Counted from the stretch's first letter, positions 18,651 to 29,100 are shown. The stretch: DNA of 64,000 bases from Bryobacteraceae bacterium (GCA_025056455.1 JANWVY010000012.1:1-64000), one strand, 5' to 3'. The notes: generated by a model from the letters alone, not told the origin. Made by a program: numbers and translations.

Positions 18651-20051
18651 ATGCAGAAAGATCTGGAAAAAGCGAGCTCCCGGCGCGAGTTTTTAAGCGC
18701 CGCGAGCCAGGTGACGAAAGTGTCTGCACTGGCCGGCGTTGCGCTGCCCCATGTGCATGCTGCAGAGAACAACACGCTCGAGGTGGCGCTAGTGGGCGCT
18801 GGCGGGCGAGGAACCGGGGCGGCTGGAAACGCTCTTTCCGTTGACCATGGTCCGATCAAGCTCGTCGCCATGGCCGATATTGTCCCCAAGAAACTAAGTG
18901 ATAGCTACGATAAGCTCAAAACTCAGTTTGGCGATAAAGTCGATGTGCCGGCCGAGCGCCGCTTCCTTGGCTTTGATGCTTACCGGCACGCCATGGACGC
19001 CCTCAAGCCGGGCGGCATCGTCATTCTGGCGACGCCCCCTGCTTTCCGATGGGTGCATTTTCAGTACGCCATCGAAAAAGGGCTCCACACCTTTATGGAA
19101 AAGCCGGTCACCGTAGACGGTCCGACGACGAAGCGCATGTTTGAGCTGGCCGATCGCGCCTCCCGTAAAAACCTCAAGGCCGCCGTCGGCCTGATGGTGC
19201 GGCACTGCCGCGCGCGCCAAGAGTTGTTGAACCGCATCCGCGATGGCCAAATTGGCGAAATCATCGCTATGCGCGCCTATCGCATGGGACAGCGCGGCGG
19301 CACAGCGCCTCCCAAACCACCCGAGATGCCAGAAGTCATGTATCAGTTAAGCCGTTTTCACGCTTTTCTATGGGCCAGTGGAGGCGTCTTTAGCGATTAC
19401 TACATTCATCAGATCGACGAATGCAGTTGGATGAAGGGGGCGTGGCCTGTCGAAGCTCATGGACTCGGTGGGCGGCACTACCGTGGCGATTCGATGGATC
19501 AAAACTTTGACGTCTATTCCGTCGAATTTGTCTACCCCGACGGAACCAGGCTCTTTTTTGACGGACGGAACATGGCTGGCGCCAGAGATGAATTTGCGAG
19601 CTATGCTCACGGCTCGAAAGGATCCGCCGTCATCTCCACCTTCGCCCACACGCCGGGCTTAACCCGGATTTACAAGGGTCATCACATTCCCCGGGTCAGC
19701 AACCGCAATCAACTGCCGCTGCCGCCAGATCCGAATGTGGTTTGGGCTTATCCGCAACCTGAAAAAAGCCCCTACCAGTTGGAATGGGACGATCTGATTG
19801 AGGCGATCCGCAAAGACACCCCTTATAACGAGGTGCGGCGCGGCGCCGAAGCGAGCCTAGTGACGTCCATGGGCCGCATGGCGGCGCACACCGGGCAGCT
19901 CATTACGTACGAACAAATGCTGAACTGTCCGCACGAATTCGCGCCCGATGTGGATAAATTAACGCCCGATGGTCCGGCTCCGCTTCAGCTACTGCCAAAT
20001 GGCAAATATCCGATGCCCGAGCCCGGCATCAAAATCGACCGCGAATACTAG
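18651..20051 (+). CDS. Gfo/Idh/MocA-family oxidoreductase, Tat-exported
   Basis: A 466-residue NAD(P)-type oxidoreductase with a Tat leader (ASSRREFLSAASQVTKVSAL, about residues 8-27). A Rossmann domain begins at VALVGAGGRGTG and includes the GLHTFMEKPV motif that carries the family's catalytic-type Lys. The C-terminal domain starts around IIAMRAYRMGQRGG and has an extended tail (NLACPHEFAP-type region near the end, ending IKIDREY). Tat-exported Gfo/Idh enzymes of this group are thought to act on carbohydrates in the periplasm with tightly bound cofactor; the substrate is unknown. It stands 99 nt after the aminotransferase, so linkage to the glycan genes is uncertain. Confidence 0.87.
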   Translation: MQKDLEKASSRREFLSAASQVTKVSALAGVALPHVHAAENNTLEVALVGAGGRGTGAAGNALSVDHGPIKLVAMADIVPKKLSDSYDKLKTQFGDKVDVPAERRFLGFDAYRHAMDALKPGGIVILATPPAFRWVHFQYAIEKGLHTFMEKPVTVDGPTTKRMFELADRASRKNLKAAVGLMVRHCRARQELLNRIRDGQIGEIIAMRAYRMGQRGGTAPPKPPEMPEVMYQLSRFHAFLWASGGVFSDYYIHQIDECSWMKGAWPVEAHGLGGRHYRGDSMDQNFDVYSVEFVYPDGTRLFFDGRNMAGARDEFASYAHGSKGSAVISTFAHTPGLTRIYKGHHIPRVSNRNQLPLPPDPNVVWAYPQPEKSPYQLEWDDLIEAIRKDTPYNEVRRGAEASLVTSMGRMAAHTGQLITYEQMLNCPHEFAPDVDKLTPDGPAPLQLLPNGKYPMPEPGIKIDREY

Positions 20052-20189
20052 GGTAAGACACACTGCGACGCGGCGTGCTAGTCGACGCCTTTTAGCTGCG
20101 CTTTGGCCTCGAGGGCTCTCAGCCTGCCTTCGATCTCAGGCCCGAGTGCGGAAGTTCATCTGGGGCGAGTTAGGCCTCGTCGCGCCGGA

Positions 20190-21524
20190 CTACTGCTGAG
20201 GAGGATTCTCAGCCGGCTTTTCGGCGCTCGCGAACTTCTCGATTTGCGCCAGCTGGCTTTTGACCGTGGGAATATCCGGCGAATCGGCGGGCAGCATAGC
20301 CATATAATTTTTCAAGTGCTCCTTGGCCCCTTCAAAATCCTGCTTCTGAGCCAGAGCAATGCCGAGGATGTGCCGCATTTTCGGAATGCGATTCGCTTTG
20401 TCCATTTTGAGCCCTTCGCGCGCGCTCCTTTCCGCCGCATCAAACTTCTGCAAGTTGAGATTTGCGACGGCATTGACGAAATAGGCGCCAGGGAAATCAA
20501 ACGGGTTCAACTTCAAAGCGCGGTCGCTCGCCTCCAGGCACTCCTGCCACTTGTTTTCACGGGCAGCAATCCAGGCCATCTGCAAATAAGGCTTCACCAA
20601 TTTGGGATCTGCCTCGAGAGCTTGTAAATAAGCTTTGCGCGCCTCCTCGGGACGGTTCTGAGCCTCGTGAACTGCGCCCAGATCTTGCCAAGCGTTGGCA
20701 AATTTTGGATAGATCTGGACGGCTTTCTCGAATTCCTTCTGCGCTTCTGCGAACTTTTGTTTGCGCGCGAGCTCGCGCCCTTTTTCAAATGCTTTCTTTG
20801 CATCTTTGGGAGCTGCCGCGCTGGTGATGCTAAAGGTGATACCTTCCACGTTTCCGAGACGGCGCAGGATGATGGTGCCAACGTCGGGATTGTCCATGAA
20901 GCGGCGGCCGGACAGATTGACTACTTCCGAACGGTAGCCAGGTAGCGAGGCTCGCAGTTCGCAGCCCATGAGCTCGCGCTCGGTGATTTGACGGTTCAGT
21001 CCGCCGAATCCTGGATTGGTTGGGCTGTTGCGCGTGAAATCGCCAAAGTCCGCGGCTGAACTGACGCTCGCGTCATTAAAAATGCCCTGATTCTGGCCAA
21101 GCTGAAAACTGAAATGGCCCTTGCTATTGGTGTATGCTTCAGGCCGGTGAATCCCATTACAGACCCGTTCAATCGTGACGGGCTCAGGTGGAGGGGTGCC
21201 GTCCTCCATGACGACCTTGCCCGAAAGAAAGATAGGCCGTTGCATATCCGGGAAGCGGTTTTGCTGGTCTTGACGGGGATCCATGGGAGTGGGCAGCTGC
21301 TGTCCAGGCCGGCCGGGACCGCTGCCCGGGAATCCTCCCGGATTTCCTAGCCCTCCCGGCGTGCCGCCAGTGGTACTGCCGCCCGGTGTGGGGCCGCCAC
21401 CCGGAGCGCCTCCTCCGCCAGGAGGCGGACTTTCCTGTCCCAAAACCAGTTGCGCGAATAACCCGAACGAGGCGAGAGCTAGGGCCAAACCCGTGTGATA
21501 GCAAGCAAAGCACCGAGACTTCAT
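20190..21524 (-). CDS. Secreted TPR protein with Pro/Gly-rich linker and Ig-like domain
   Basis: A 444-residue exported protein. Signal peptide about 1-29 (ending LVLGQ); then a strongly Gly/Pro-rich segment (about 32-75, GGGPTPGGSTTGGTPGG); a beta-sandwich domain like a carboxypeptidase-regulatory domain (about 98-235: FLSGKVVMEDGTPPPEPVTI, SNSKGHFSFQLG-like strand, LRASLPGYRSEVV); and a block of TPRs (about 250-430: AFEKGRELARKQKFAEAQKE, ANAWQDLGAVHEAQNRPEEA, AAERSAREGLKMDKA). This layout is common in Acidobacteria and may relate to envelope assembly or protein-protein contacts; no enzyme motif. AAGGGAGA precedes the ATG at 21524. Its 3' end is convergent with the Gfo/Idh gene. Confidence 0.85.
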   Translation of the reverse strand: MKSRCFACYHTGLALALASFGLFAQLVLGQESPPPGGGGAPGGGPTPGGSTTGGTPGGLGNPGGFPGSGPGRPGQQLPTPMDPRQDQQNRFPDMQRPIFLSGKVVMEDGTPPPEPVTIERVCNGIHRPEAYTNSKGHFSFQLGQNQGIFNDASVSSAADFGDFTRNSPTNPGFGGLNRQITERELMGCELRASLPGYRSEVVNLSGRRFMDNPDVGTIILRRLGNVEGITFSITSAAAPKDAKKAFEKGRELARKQKFAEAQKEFEKAVQIYPKFANAWQDLGAVHEAQNRPEEARKAYLQALEADPKLVKPYLQMAWIAARENKWQECLEASDRALKLNPFDFPGAYFVNAVANLNLQKFDAAERSAREGLKMDKANRIPKMRHILGIALAQKQDFEGAKEHLKNYMAMLPADSPDIPTVKSQLAQIEKFASAEKPAENPPQQ

Positions 21525-21693
21525 GGGTCTCCCTTCAAGAATTGAGTTGACCGTATTATGTCACAACCATCCTTCGAGCGCGCCCCCCACGCCCTTGGAT
21601 TTGAAAATTTTGCTCCGCCCAAGTTGCGCAACAGGCTCAAAGTATGAAAAAACTTTAAGAGAGCGATAGATCCGCAGAAAAAAAAGGGGAATC

Positions 21694-23052
21694 ATGGAGC
21701 AACGGGCAGCGGTTTTTGGCTCGCGAATTTCGCGAAGAACGATGTTACGGGGCGCCGGCGTGGCTCTCGCTTTGCCCTGGTTAGAAGCCATGACGCCCCG
21801 CGCTCGCGCCGCGCGTCGCAGCGTCGAGGAACTTCCCGTTCGCATGGCGGCGCTCTACATGCCGAATGGCGTTCACCCAGGGATGTGGACGCCAGAGGGA
21901 GAAGGCCGTAACTTTAAGCTCTCGCCGACCCTCGAACCACTGGCCGACCTAAAGGATGACATTCTGGTCCTCACCAACATGTGGAACGCGGGCAGCGTCA
22001 GCGGAGACGGCCATTACGTTAAGATTTCCGGTTGGCTGACGTGCACGACAATCACCAAGACGCTCGGCGTGGACGTCAACTGCAATGGCATTTCGATGGA
22101 TCAAGTGGCGGCGCAGCGGCTCGGTAGGCTTACTCCCCTGCCTTCCTTGGAACTGGGCGTTGCGCCGGTCACCACCGGGGTGGACCGAAATGTCGGCTAC
22201 ACGCGCGTGTACGGATCACACATTTCTTGGGCTTCACCGACAAATCCCCTTGCTCGCGAGCTCAGCCCCCGAATGGTGTTTGAGCGCCTGTTTCGCGCCG
22301 GCCAGCCACACAGCCAGAGCATCAAGCGAGACAAGCTGCTCCTTGACCTTGTGCTCGAGGACGCCCGCGCTCTCCGGCAAAAGCTCGGCGCTGCCGATCG
22401 CATCCGTCTCGATGAATATTTATCCGGTATTCGCTCCTTAGAGGACCGGATCGAGCGTGCCGACAAGCCGAGTCAAACAAAGTGGAAGCCGCGTGCTCCG
22501 CTGTCGCTCGATCAGCGACCAGAAGCGGAGCCTAAGGACTACGCCGAACACGTCCGTTTAATGCTCGACATGATTGCTCTGGCGTTTCAGAGCGACACTA
22601 CTCGAATTGTCACCTTCCTGTTTGGCAACGAAGTCAGCAATCAAAATTTCTCATTTCTTGATGGCGTCAAGGGCGGCTTTCACGATATCTCGCACCATCA
22701 GAATGACCCGGAGAAACTGCGCGCCTACCAGGTCATCAACAAGTGGCACATCGAGCAATTTGGCTACCTGCTTCGCAAGCTACGCGCAATGAAAGAAGGT
22801 GATCGCACCGTGCTCGACCAGTCCATGATCCTCATCGGTGGAGGAATCCGCGATGGCGACCGGCACGACCCGCACAATCTTCCCCTGTTACTTGGTGGAA
22901 GGGGCGGCGGCCGAATCGCCAGCGGCCAACACCTGGTGTTTGAAAAAGACTATCCGCTGGCGAATCTCTATGTGGCGATGTTAGACGCTTTTGGGGCCCC
23001 TGTGGAGCGTTTTGCCGACTCCACCGGTCCAGCGCGCGGCGTTCTTGCCTAA
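21694..23052 (+). CDS. DUF1552 family Tat-exported protein
   Basis: A 452-residue member of DUF1552, a family frequent in Planctomycetes, Verrucomicrobia and Acidobacteria. Tat leader SRRTMLRGAGVALALPWLE (12-30). Diagnostic segments: RMAALYMPNGVHPGMWTPEG; LKDDILVLTNMWN; HYVKISGWLT; SMDQVAAQRLG; RIVTFLFGNEVSNQNFSFLDG; HDISHHQNDPEKLRAYQVINKW; and IGGGIRDGDRHDPHNLPLLLGG. It belongs to the alkaline-phosphatase/sulfatase-like superfamily by distant similarity, but the activity is unknown. In most genomes it sits next to a DUF1592/DUF1588 heme-type protein; no such gene is here. AAGGGG precedes the ATG. Divergent from the secreted TPR gene. Confidence 0.9.
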   Translation: MEQRAAVFGSRISRRTMLRGAGVALALPWLEAMTPRARAARRSVEELPVRMAALYMPNGVHPGMWTPEGEGRNFKLSPTLEPLADLKDDILVLTNMWNAGSVSGDGHYVKISGWLTCTTITKTLGVDVNCNGISMDQVAAQRLGRLTPLPSLELGVAPVTTGVDRNVGYTRVYGSHISWASPTNPLARELSPRMVFERLFRAGQPHSQSIKRDKLLLDLVLEDARALRQKLGAADRIRLDEYLSGIRSLEDRIERADKPSQTKWKPRAPLSLDQRPEAEPKDYAEHVRLMLDMIALAFQSDTTRIVTFLFGNEVSNQNFSFLDGVKGGFHDISHHQNDPEKLRAYQVINKWHIEQFGYLLRKLRAMKEGDRTVLDQSMILIGGGIRDGDRHDPHNLPLLLGGRGGGRIASGQHLVFEKDYPLANLYVAMLDAFGAPVERFADSTGPARGVLA

Positions 23053-23077
23053 ACCGCAGTGGGTGTCAGCAGCCTAG

Positions 23078-23764
23078 CTACTGGCGTCGGTTCCAGTGAA
23101 TGCAAATTCCGCCTCCCAAAAACCGGCGCAGCCGGCTAGGACGAAATCCGGAAGCCCGTAAAAGATCAGAGTATTTTTCCTGGGACAAAAAGCTTCGCAG
23201 AGAACGGGGAATGTAGGTATAGATGCTCGGCTTGCCATGCAAGAGCAAGCCCCAAACAGCGCCCTGAACGTAGAGCCAGTTTAGAAATATTTCTCTCCAC
23301 ACCGCGTTGGCGGGCTGAAAAAAATCCAGGGTGACCAGCATCCCGCCTGGTTTGAGGACACGCCGAATTTCTGCAAGCGCCACGGGGAGCTGCTTGAAGT
23401 TCCGTACGCCATAGCCAATTAAGACCGCGTCAAAGCAAGCATCGACAAACGGCAAGGCGTGGGCGTCGCAGCAGGCACGCAGTGGTAAGTCGGCGGCCCT
23501 GTGGAGCATTCCCGCCGTGAGATCGGCCGCCACGCTGGTTGCTCCTTGCGCTGCCGCCAGGCGCGAGAAGTCGCCCGTCCCGCAGGCCAAATCAAGCACC
23601 CGGGCGCTCTCACCCAGACCGGCCTGGCGTACGGCTTCCTGTTTCCAGGCCCGGTCCATTCCATAGGAGAAAACACGAGTGATGAAGTCATACCGCGGAG
23701 CGATCACTTCAAACATCGCCCGCATGTTTTGCGTGGTTTGCTTTTCTACCGGAAGTGGCTCCAC
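23078..23764 (-). CDS. menG: Demethylmenaquinone methyltransferase (MenG/UbiE family)
   Basis: SAM-dependent C-methyltransferase of 228 residues that finishes menaquinone by methylating demethylmenaquinone. Family motifs: MFEVIAPRYDFITRVFSYGMD (17-37), VLDLACGTGDFSRLA (SAM motif I), DAHALPFVDACFDAVLIGYGVRN, and LAEIRRVLKPGGMLVTLDF. It starts at a GTG at 23764 that lies 19 nt inside the end of the upstream symporter gene, so it is translated from the same message. The pairing with a symporter, not with other men genes, is unusual. Acidobacteria use menaquinone, which favours menG over ubiE. Confidence 0.9.
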   Translation of the reverse strand: MEPLPVEKQTTQNMRAMFEVIAPRYDFITRVFSYGMDRAWKQEAVRQAGLGESARVLDLACGTGDFSRLAAAQGATSVAADLTAGMLHRAADLPLRACCDAHALPFVDACFDAVLIGYGVRNFKQLPVALAEIRRVLKPGGMLVTLDFFQPANAVWREIFLNWLYVQGAVWGLLLHGKPSIYTYIPRSLRSFLSQEKYSDLLRASGFRPSRLRRFLGGGICIHWNRRQ

Positions 23765-25317
23765 AGGCTCAGAATAATCAGACCGATGGCTCCGGTCAAA
23801 ACCACGTCGAGCGGCCTCCGCTGCTGGTTACCAGCACTCCAGTTCAACGTCAGCTGTCGAATGCGAGCAAGATCTGGTGCTTGCCCGAGTTTGCTCAATC
23901 CAATCATGAGTAGAAGACAGAAGAAAAAGACCAGAACGCTGAAATTGAGGAAGCTAAAGGCCACGATGTCATTCCAAGGCCCGAGGTCCATCTTCATCGC
24001 ATTGCGAAGGATGTCCAAAAGGAAGCGAGTCGCTCCGACCACCCCACCGACGACCAGCGTGATGATGGCTGCTTGCGAGGTTGCGCCCTTCCACAGAATC
24101 CCGGTGAGAAACACGGCGGTAATGGGCGCACCAACGTAAGCTTGCACACTTTGCAAGTACTGATACACCTCGTTGTTTAAGTTTCGAATAAAGGGGATCC
24201 AGACGATGCTCAAGGCAACGATCAGCGCCGTGGTGAACCGCCCCACCACAACCAGCCGCCTCTCCGTGGCTTGAGGATGGAGCTTTTTGTAGATATCCAT
24301 GGTGATGAGCGTGGAGCAGGAGTTAAACACCGAGCTCAGCGAAGACATCAAAGCCGCTAGCAGCGCCGCCACCATCAGCCCCATGAGCCCGGGCGGCATC
24401 AAGCGCAGCACAAGCAGCGGATAGGCGTTGTCGCCGGTCACCTCGGACGGCCAGAGCGCCTTCGCGATCAATCCCGGCAGCACGAGAACAAACACCGGCA
24501 GCACCTTCAGCCCGGCGCAGAAAAACGCTCCCCTCCGCGCCTGGCTGACGCTTTTGGCGCTGAGCGTCTTTTGCACGATCACCTGATCGGTGCACCAGTA
24601 CCAAATCCCGAGAATGAGGGTGCCGATCGTTGTGCCAGGCCAGGGATAAACCGGATCGCTAGCGGGCTTGATCATGTGAAAGAAGTCCGCCGGCAGCGCC
24701 GCTCGCAGGCCCGTAAAACCGCCTGCGCGGTCCAGGCCAATCAGGGTCAGAACAATTGCGCCCCCCACGAGAATGAAGGCTTGAAACAAGTCCGTGTAGA
24801 TCACGGCGGCCAGCCCGCCTGCAATGGTGTAAATACCAGTGGCGATGACCAGCAAGATGGCGGACGTCATGTAGTCCCAGCCCACGATCTCGCGGATTAA
24901 AATTCCGCCCGCGAAAAGCGCCACGGAGATCTTCGTAAAGACGTAGGCAAACAAGGAAACCACGGTCAAATACCAGCGGCAGGCAGGGCTAAACCGCCGC
25001 TCAAGAAATTCGGGCATCGTGTAAACCTTGGATTGTAGGTAATGGGGGACGAAAAGCCAGCCTAAAAGGAGGAGGCAGAAACTCGCCGACCACTCATAGC
25101 AGCCGACTGCGAGCCCCGTCGAGGCCCCCGAGCCGGCCAGACCAATGAAATGCTCACTCGAAATATTCGTCGCAAACAGAGACGCACCGACTGCAAACCA
25201 GCCTACATGTTGTCCGGCCAGAAAATAGTCCGAAGCCGTCCGTTCATGGCGCGAATGGCGGAAGCCAATGTAGAAAACCAGTAAAAAATAGGCGAGGAGA
25301 ATCCCAGTGTCGAGCAT
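23746..25317 (-). CDS. Sodium:solute symporter family (SSS) transporter
   Basis: A 523-residue membrane protein with about 13-14 TM helices that imports a solute with Na+. The N-terminal pattern SDYFLAGQHVGWFAVGASLFATNISSEHFIGLAGSGA is typical of the SGLT-like branch and contains conserved Na+-site residues. Further: YTMPEFLERRF, GGLAAVIYTDLFQAFILVGG, the long TM core LGIWYWCTDQVIVQKTLSAKS (family signature region), AALLAALMSSLSSVFNSCSTLITMDIYKK, and the late VQAYVGAPITAVFLTGILWK. Related transporters take up sugars or myo-inositol; substrate here unknown. It has a TACAAT hexamer 7 nt before its ATG. Its stop lies inside menG. Confidence 0.9.
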   Translation of the reverse strand: MLDTGILLAYFLLVFYIGFRHSRHERTASDYFLAGQHVGWFAVGASLFATNISSEHFIGLAGSGASTGLAVGCYEWSASFCLLLLGWLFVPHYLQSKVYTMPEFLERRFSPACRWYLTVVSLFAYVFTKISVALFAGGILIREIVGWDYMTSAILLVIATGIYTIAGGLAAVIYTDLFQAFILVGGAIVLTLIGLDRAGGFTGLRAALPADFFHMIKPASDPVYPWPGTTIGTLILGIWYWCTDQVIVQKTLSAKSVSQARRGAFFCAGLKVLPVFVLVLPGLIAKALWPSEVTGDNAYPLLVLRLMPPGLMGLMVAALLAALMSSLSSVFNSCSTLITMDIYKKLHPQATERRLVVVGRFTTALIVALSIVWIPFIRNLNNEVYQYLQSVQAYVGAPITAVFLTGILWKGATSQAAIITLVVGGVVGATRFLLDILRNAMKMDLGPWNDIVAFSFLNFSVLVFFFCLLLMIGLSKLGQAPDLARIRQLTLNWSAGNQQRRPLDVVLTGAIGLIILSLWSHFR

Positions 25318-25324
25318 TCGAAAG

Positions 25325-25330
25325 ATTGTA
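25325..25330 (-). promoter_or_regulatory. Putative -10 hexamer of the symporter gene, close to the start
   Basis: TACAAT on the minus strand, 7 nt before the ATG at 25317. No SD lies between. Transcription would begin at or next to the ATG, so the message may be leaderless. Confidence 0.45.
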
Positions 25331-25380
25331 CTTCTAGCGAGCGACTCCAGTGGCGCCTGCCTTGAACGACACAGGCAGCG

Positions 25381-26040
25381 TCATTCCTCTGGCAACAAAT
25401 GGCGCGTAAACCCCTGCGCTACCAGTTGCTCAAAGGCCTCCCGAACGTGCTTGGGAATCCGCTGGGGAGCCGAATAACCTTTGCGCGCATAGACCCACAG
25501 CCGTTGCAAGTCGCCGAGCATAATGTGGGTGACGCGTTCGGGTGTAAATTCGCCGACGCAATACTCTTCGAAAGTCAGTTTTGGTGAGGCAACCGTTGCT
25601 GGCATCTCAGGCCACTCCACGGCGTGGGTGGCGAAGACGCGGCGTTGCATAAAAGGCTTCATCACAAGCAGGACACGGCGAGGAGGCCGGGCAACAGCCT
25701 CCAGCATGGCGCGCGCGAAGCGGATGTTTTCGGCGGTATTCGTGGCTTTAGGCTCAATCAAAATTGCTTCCGGCGGCACTCCACAGGCTTGTGCCACCTC
25801 AGCGAATTTTTCCGCTTCTGTGCAAGCCCAAGGTGTCTCTAACAAGTCGCCTTGGTGGGCGATTCCTCCCGTGCACAGCAGCAGCTGCCCAAAGCCGCGA
25901 AGGAAAAACTCAGCGGCGGCCTCGGCCACGCGAACATCGTGAGAGCCAAACGCTAGGATGACATCGGCTGGCTGCGGCTCGTGATGGAGATGGTGATAAT
26001 CCCACACCCGGCGCGCAAGCTCGATCTGTTCTGGTGACAA
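25381..26040 (-). CDS. DUF218 (YdcF/SanA-like) family protein
   Basis: About 220 residues. DUF218 features: ADVILAFGSHDVRVAEAAAEFF (nucleotide-binding-like first strand and helix), LLLCTGGIAHQGDL, EAILIEPKATNTAENIRFAR (the conserved E..A.nT.EN motif), and RRVLLVMKPFMQRRVFATHAV. E. coli relatives affect envelope integrity or bind SAM, but the biochemical role is unsettled. This one lacks the N-terminal TM helix of SanA/ElyC. The start is unclear. A strong GGAGG lies at about 26075 without a usual start codon at the right distance, so I place the start at TTG 26040, after the receptor's terminator. Other starts between 26080 and 26040 are possible. Confidence 0.78.
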   Translation of the reverse strand: MSPEQIELARRVWDYHHLHHEPQPADVILAFGSHDVRVAEAAAEFFLRGFGQLLLCTGGIAHQGDLLETPWACTEAEKFAEVAQACGVPPEAILIEPKATNTAENIRFARAMLEAVARPPRRVLLVMKPFMQRRVFATHAVEWPEMPATVASPKLTFEEYCVGEFTPERVTHIMLGDLQRLWVYARKGYSAPQRIPKHVREAFEQLVAQGFTRHLLPEE

Positions 26041-26090
26041 ATGAATACAATAGCGCGTTCGCGCGAAGAAAGGACCTCCCCAAACAAAAA

Positions 26091-26119
26091 CCCCTGCCCC
26101 GGGTTTGGCGGGGCAGGGG
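26091..26119 (-). terminator. Intrinsic terminator of the Oar-type receptor gene
   Basis: Perfect 11-bp GC-rich inverted repeat (26091-26101 with 26109-26119), 7-nt loop, followed on the minus strand by TTTTTGTTTG. It begins 25 nt past the receptor stop codon. The best intrinsic terminator in the window. Confidence 0.9.
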
Positions 26120-26143
26120 GGAGAGAAGTGTGAGAGGACGTCG

Positions 26144-29100
26144 CTAGAAAACGAACCGCGCACCGAGCTGGATCAGACGGGCGTTCTGACCCACGGTGTT
26201 GTACTGGCCGAAATCCGGCGCCGTGATGACGCGGCTGGCCTCCTGGAAGGAAGTGTTGTTGAAGATGTTGTAGAACTCCGCGCGAAGTTGGAACTTGGCC
26301 CGTTCCGTAACGTTGAAGTTCTTGTAAATGTTCCAATCGAAGTTCCGTTCACCGTTGAGGCGAAGCACGTTCCGACCAAGATTGCCGATGTTGCCGAGCA
26401 ACGGCTGAGACAAGCCCAGACTCTCAGCATAGGCGGAGATGCGCTGAACTGGATCGTTGTTCAGGCCGAGAGGTGCGCCTTGCGATCCCGCAGGGCGGAA
26501 AGTGATGTTCACAGGACCGCTGGCGTTCGGTCGGACTGCGCCACCGCCGCCAAACACGGTGAGCGGGTTGAGACCACGCCGCGCGCCGGCTTCGAGGGTG
26601 ATCGGGAAGCCACTCCGGAAGCTCGTGATGCCCGAGAAGCCCCAGTTGCCGACGATGTTCCGCAGAAGCCAGCTCGAGCTGCCACGGAACCAGGCCGGCT
26701 CCCAAGAGTGGGTAATGACCAACCGCTGGCGCAGGTCAAACTGGGAGGGCGCGCGGTTGTTGCGGTTGTCGCGCGGCTCCTGCTGGGTTGCACTGTCGTT
26801 GATCAGCACCCCCAACACGTCTGAGCCGTCGTCGATGGACTTGCCAAACGTGTAAGCGGCATTGAACAGAAGCGTGCTAATCCGCTTCTGCGCTTCGAAC
26901 TGGAAGCTGTGATAGTTGGAATTGGCTGAGCTGTCGACGAGCACGATGGCGTTGTAGCGCGGGTCAATGCGATTGCTGCGACGCGTTGCGCCACCGCTCT
27001 GCGCGGCGAAGGCGGCCTGAAACTCGCCAAGTCGCGCCGTTTCGTCGGCTAGGCTTGTCGCAGCCCGAACTTGCGGGAAGATGAAATTAATGTCGCGCGA
27101 GCGTTGCAGGAAGTTGCCCTTCGTGCCGACGTAACTCGCCTTCCACACAATGCCGAATTGCTCTCGCTGCACACCAAGGTTGAACTGGTGCACTTGCGGG
27201 TTGCTCAGATTTTCGTCAATGGCGGGAGAAATGGCTCCAAAGTTCAGCACGTTTGTCGGAAGCGTTCCGACTTGAGCCGCCGTCTCCCTCTGAATTTGCG
27301 ACGTACCGGCCACGATTGCCGCGAGAGAGTTGGCGCCGGTGAAGCTGGCTTGCCCGGAGAGCACGCCAGTCACCATCAAAGGCGGTAAGAACCGCTGGTT
27401 GGTGATCGGGTTCAGGAAAATGAAGTCGTAGGCAATGCCGTAACCGCCGCGAATCACCGTTTTACCCGAGGATCCAACGTTCCAGGCAAAACCGAAGCGG
27501 GGCCCCCAGTTGGTGTTGCTCCGGAAGGAGGGCTTGCCCATCTCCAGCAGGCCAAACGGACCCGAGCCAGCTTGGCCATAGGCGGTCGTGTTATTCAGAT
27601 TCAAGTTCGAAATCCGCCCGTTGCGTTCCGTCGGACCGCCAGCCCACTCCATACGCAACCCAAGGTTTAGCGTCAGATTCCGGGTGACCTTCCAGTCATC
27701 TTGCGCGAACGCAAAGAAGTTCCGTACCCGGTTCTCGCGCACCGAGTTTCCGAAGCGTTGCTGGTAAAGGGCCGGGACGCCTCGCTGGAAGTCAGCCACA
27801 TTGGCGAACTGTAACAACGGACGCTGCAAGGCATCAAAGAAGCTATCCGCTTCTAGGTAGAAGAACTCGCCGCCAAACTTCAAGTTGTGCGACCCCCGCA
27901 CAAAGGAGAAGTTGTCATTGAACTGATAGGTGCGCTGCTCTCGCCCTTGCGGCAAACCCTCCCAGACGCCAAATGAGTTAATCGAACCGTCAGCGAAGGT
28001 AATCCGCGGGCCAAGCGGATAGGGTGAATCAATGGGGAAGCGAGCATCGCTCTGTCCGAATCCGAACCGGAATTCGTTCACGGCCCAAGAACCGAACAGG
28101 TGTGTATGCGCCGCTGTGGCCTGTCGCGGCCGGCCGCGGTTTGTCGCGCCAAAGCCAGGCAAGTTGGAACCGATGAACGTCAGTCCGTCACTGGCAGACA
28201 CGTTATTCGCCTGGCTGTACCGCATCCACAGCGTGTCCTTTGAACCTAAGTTAAAGTCGCCGCGCAAGGCGTACTGCCAGAAATCCGTCTTATTGGCCGT
28301 AGAAGTTGTAATTTGCCCGTTTGGTGAGGTGGGTACTTGGTACTGCTGGACAAGAGCTCGGGCTGTGGGATCCGTAATACCGGCTACTTGCTCCGGCGTA
28401 AACACGCGAGCGATTCGAGTCGCCCCTGCGCCGCGCAGCTTCACGCCTTGATAATCAGCAAACCAGAAGGCTTTATTCCGTCCATCGAATAATTTCGGCA
28501 GGTACACAGGACCACCGACTGCAAAGCCGTACTCGTTGCGTTTTACAACGTTGGCCTTACCGGTCGTGTCAAAAAACGGCCGAGCGTTGAGGACGGTGTT
28601 GCGGAAATACTCAAAGACCTCGCCGTGCAACTCGTTGGTGCCACTTTTCGTGATGTACAGCACCTGAGAGCTCGAGTTGCGCCCATACTCCGCGCTGAAG
28701 TTATTGGTGATGATCTTCACCTCTTTAATCGAGGAGAAGTTGAGTGGATTGAGCGTGCCACCGGTGCCGGTGACAGACACATCCGTAGCGGTGATGCCAT
28801 CCACCGTGATATTGTTGCCACGGCCCCGGCCACCGTTGGAGTTGAAGCTACCGGATCCTAGGAACGGGTTGTTCGCGGAAACCGGCGCCACACCAGGCGC
28901 GGTGAGCGCAAACAGATTCGGGTTGCGCGCCACCGGAATTTCTTGAATTGCCTCGCCCGTCACCGACGTTTGAATCTGCGCGTTCTCCGTGTTCAGCAAG
29001 GCCACGGCGTCGGTGACGTTCACGGATTCGGTGACCTGGCCCACCTCTAAGGTGAACCGTACGCTTGCAATCTCACCCGTTTTGACTTCTGCTGTTGTCG

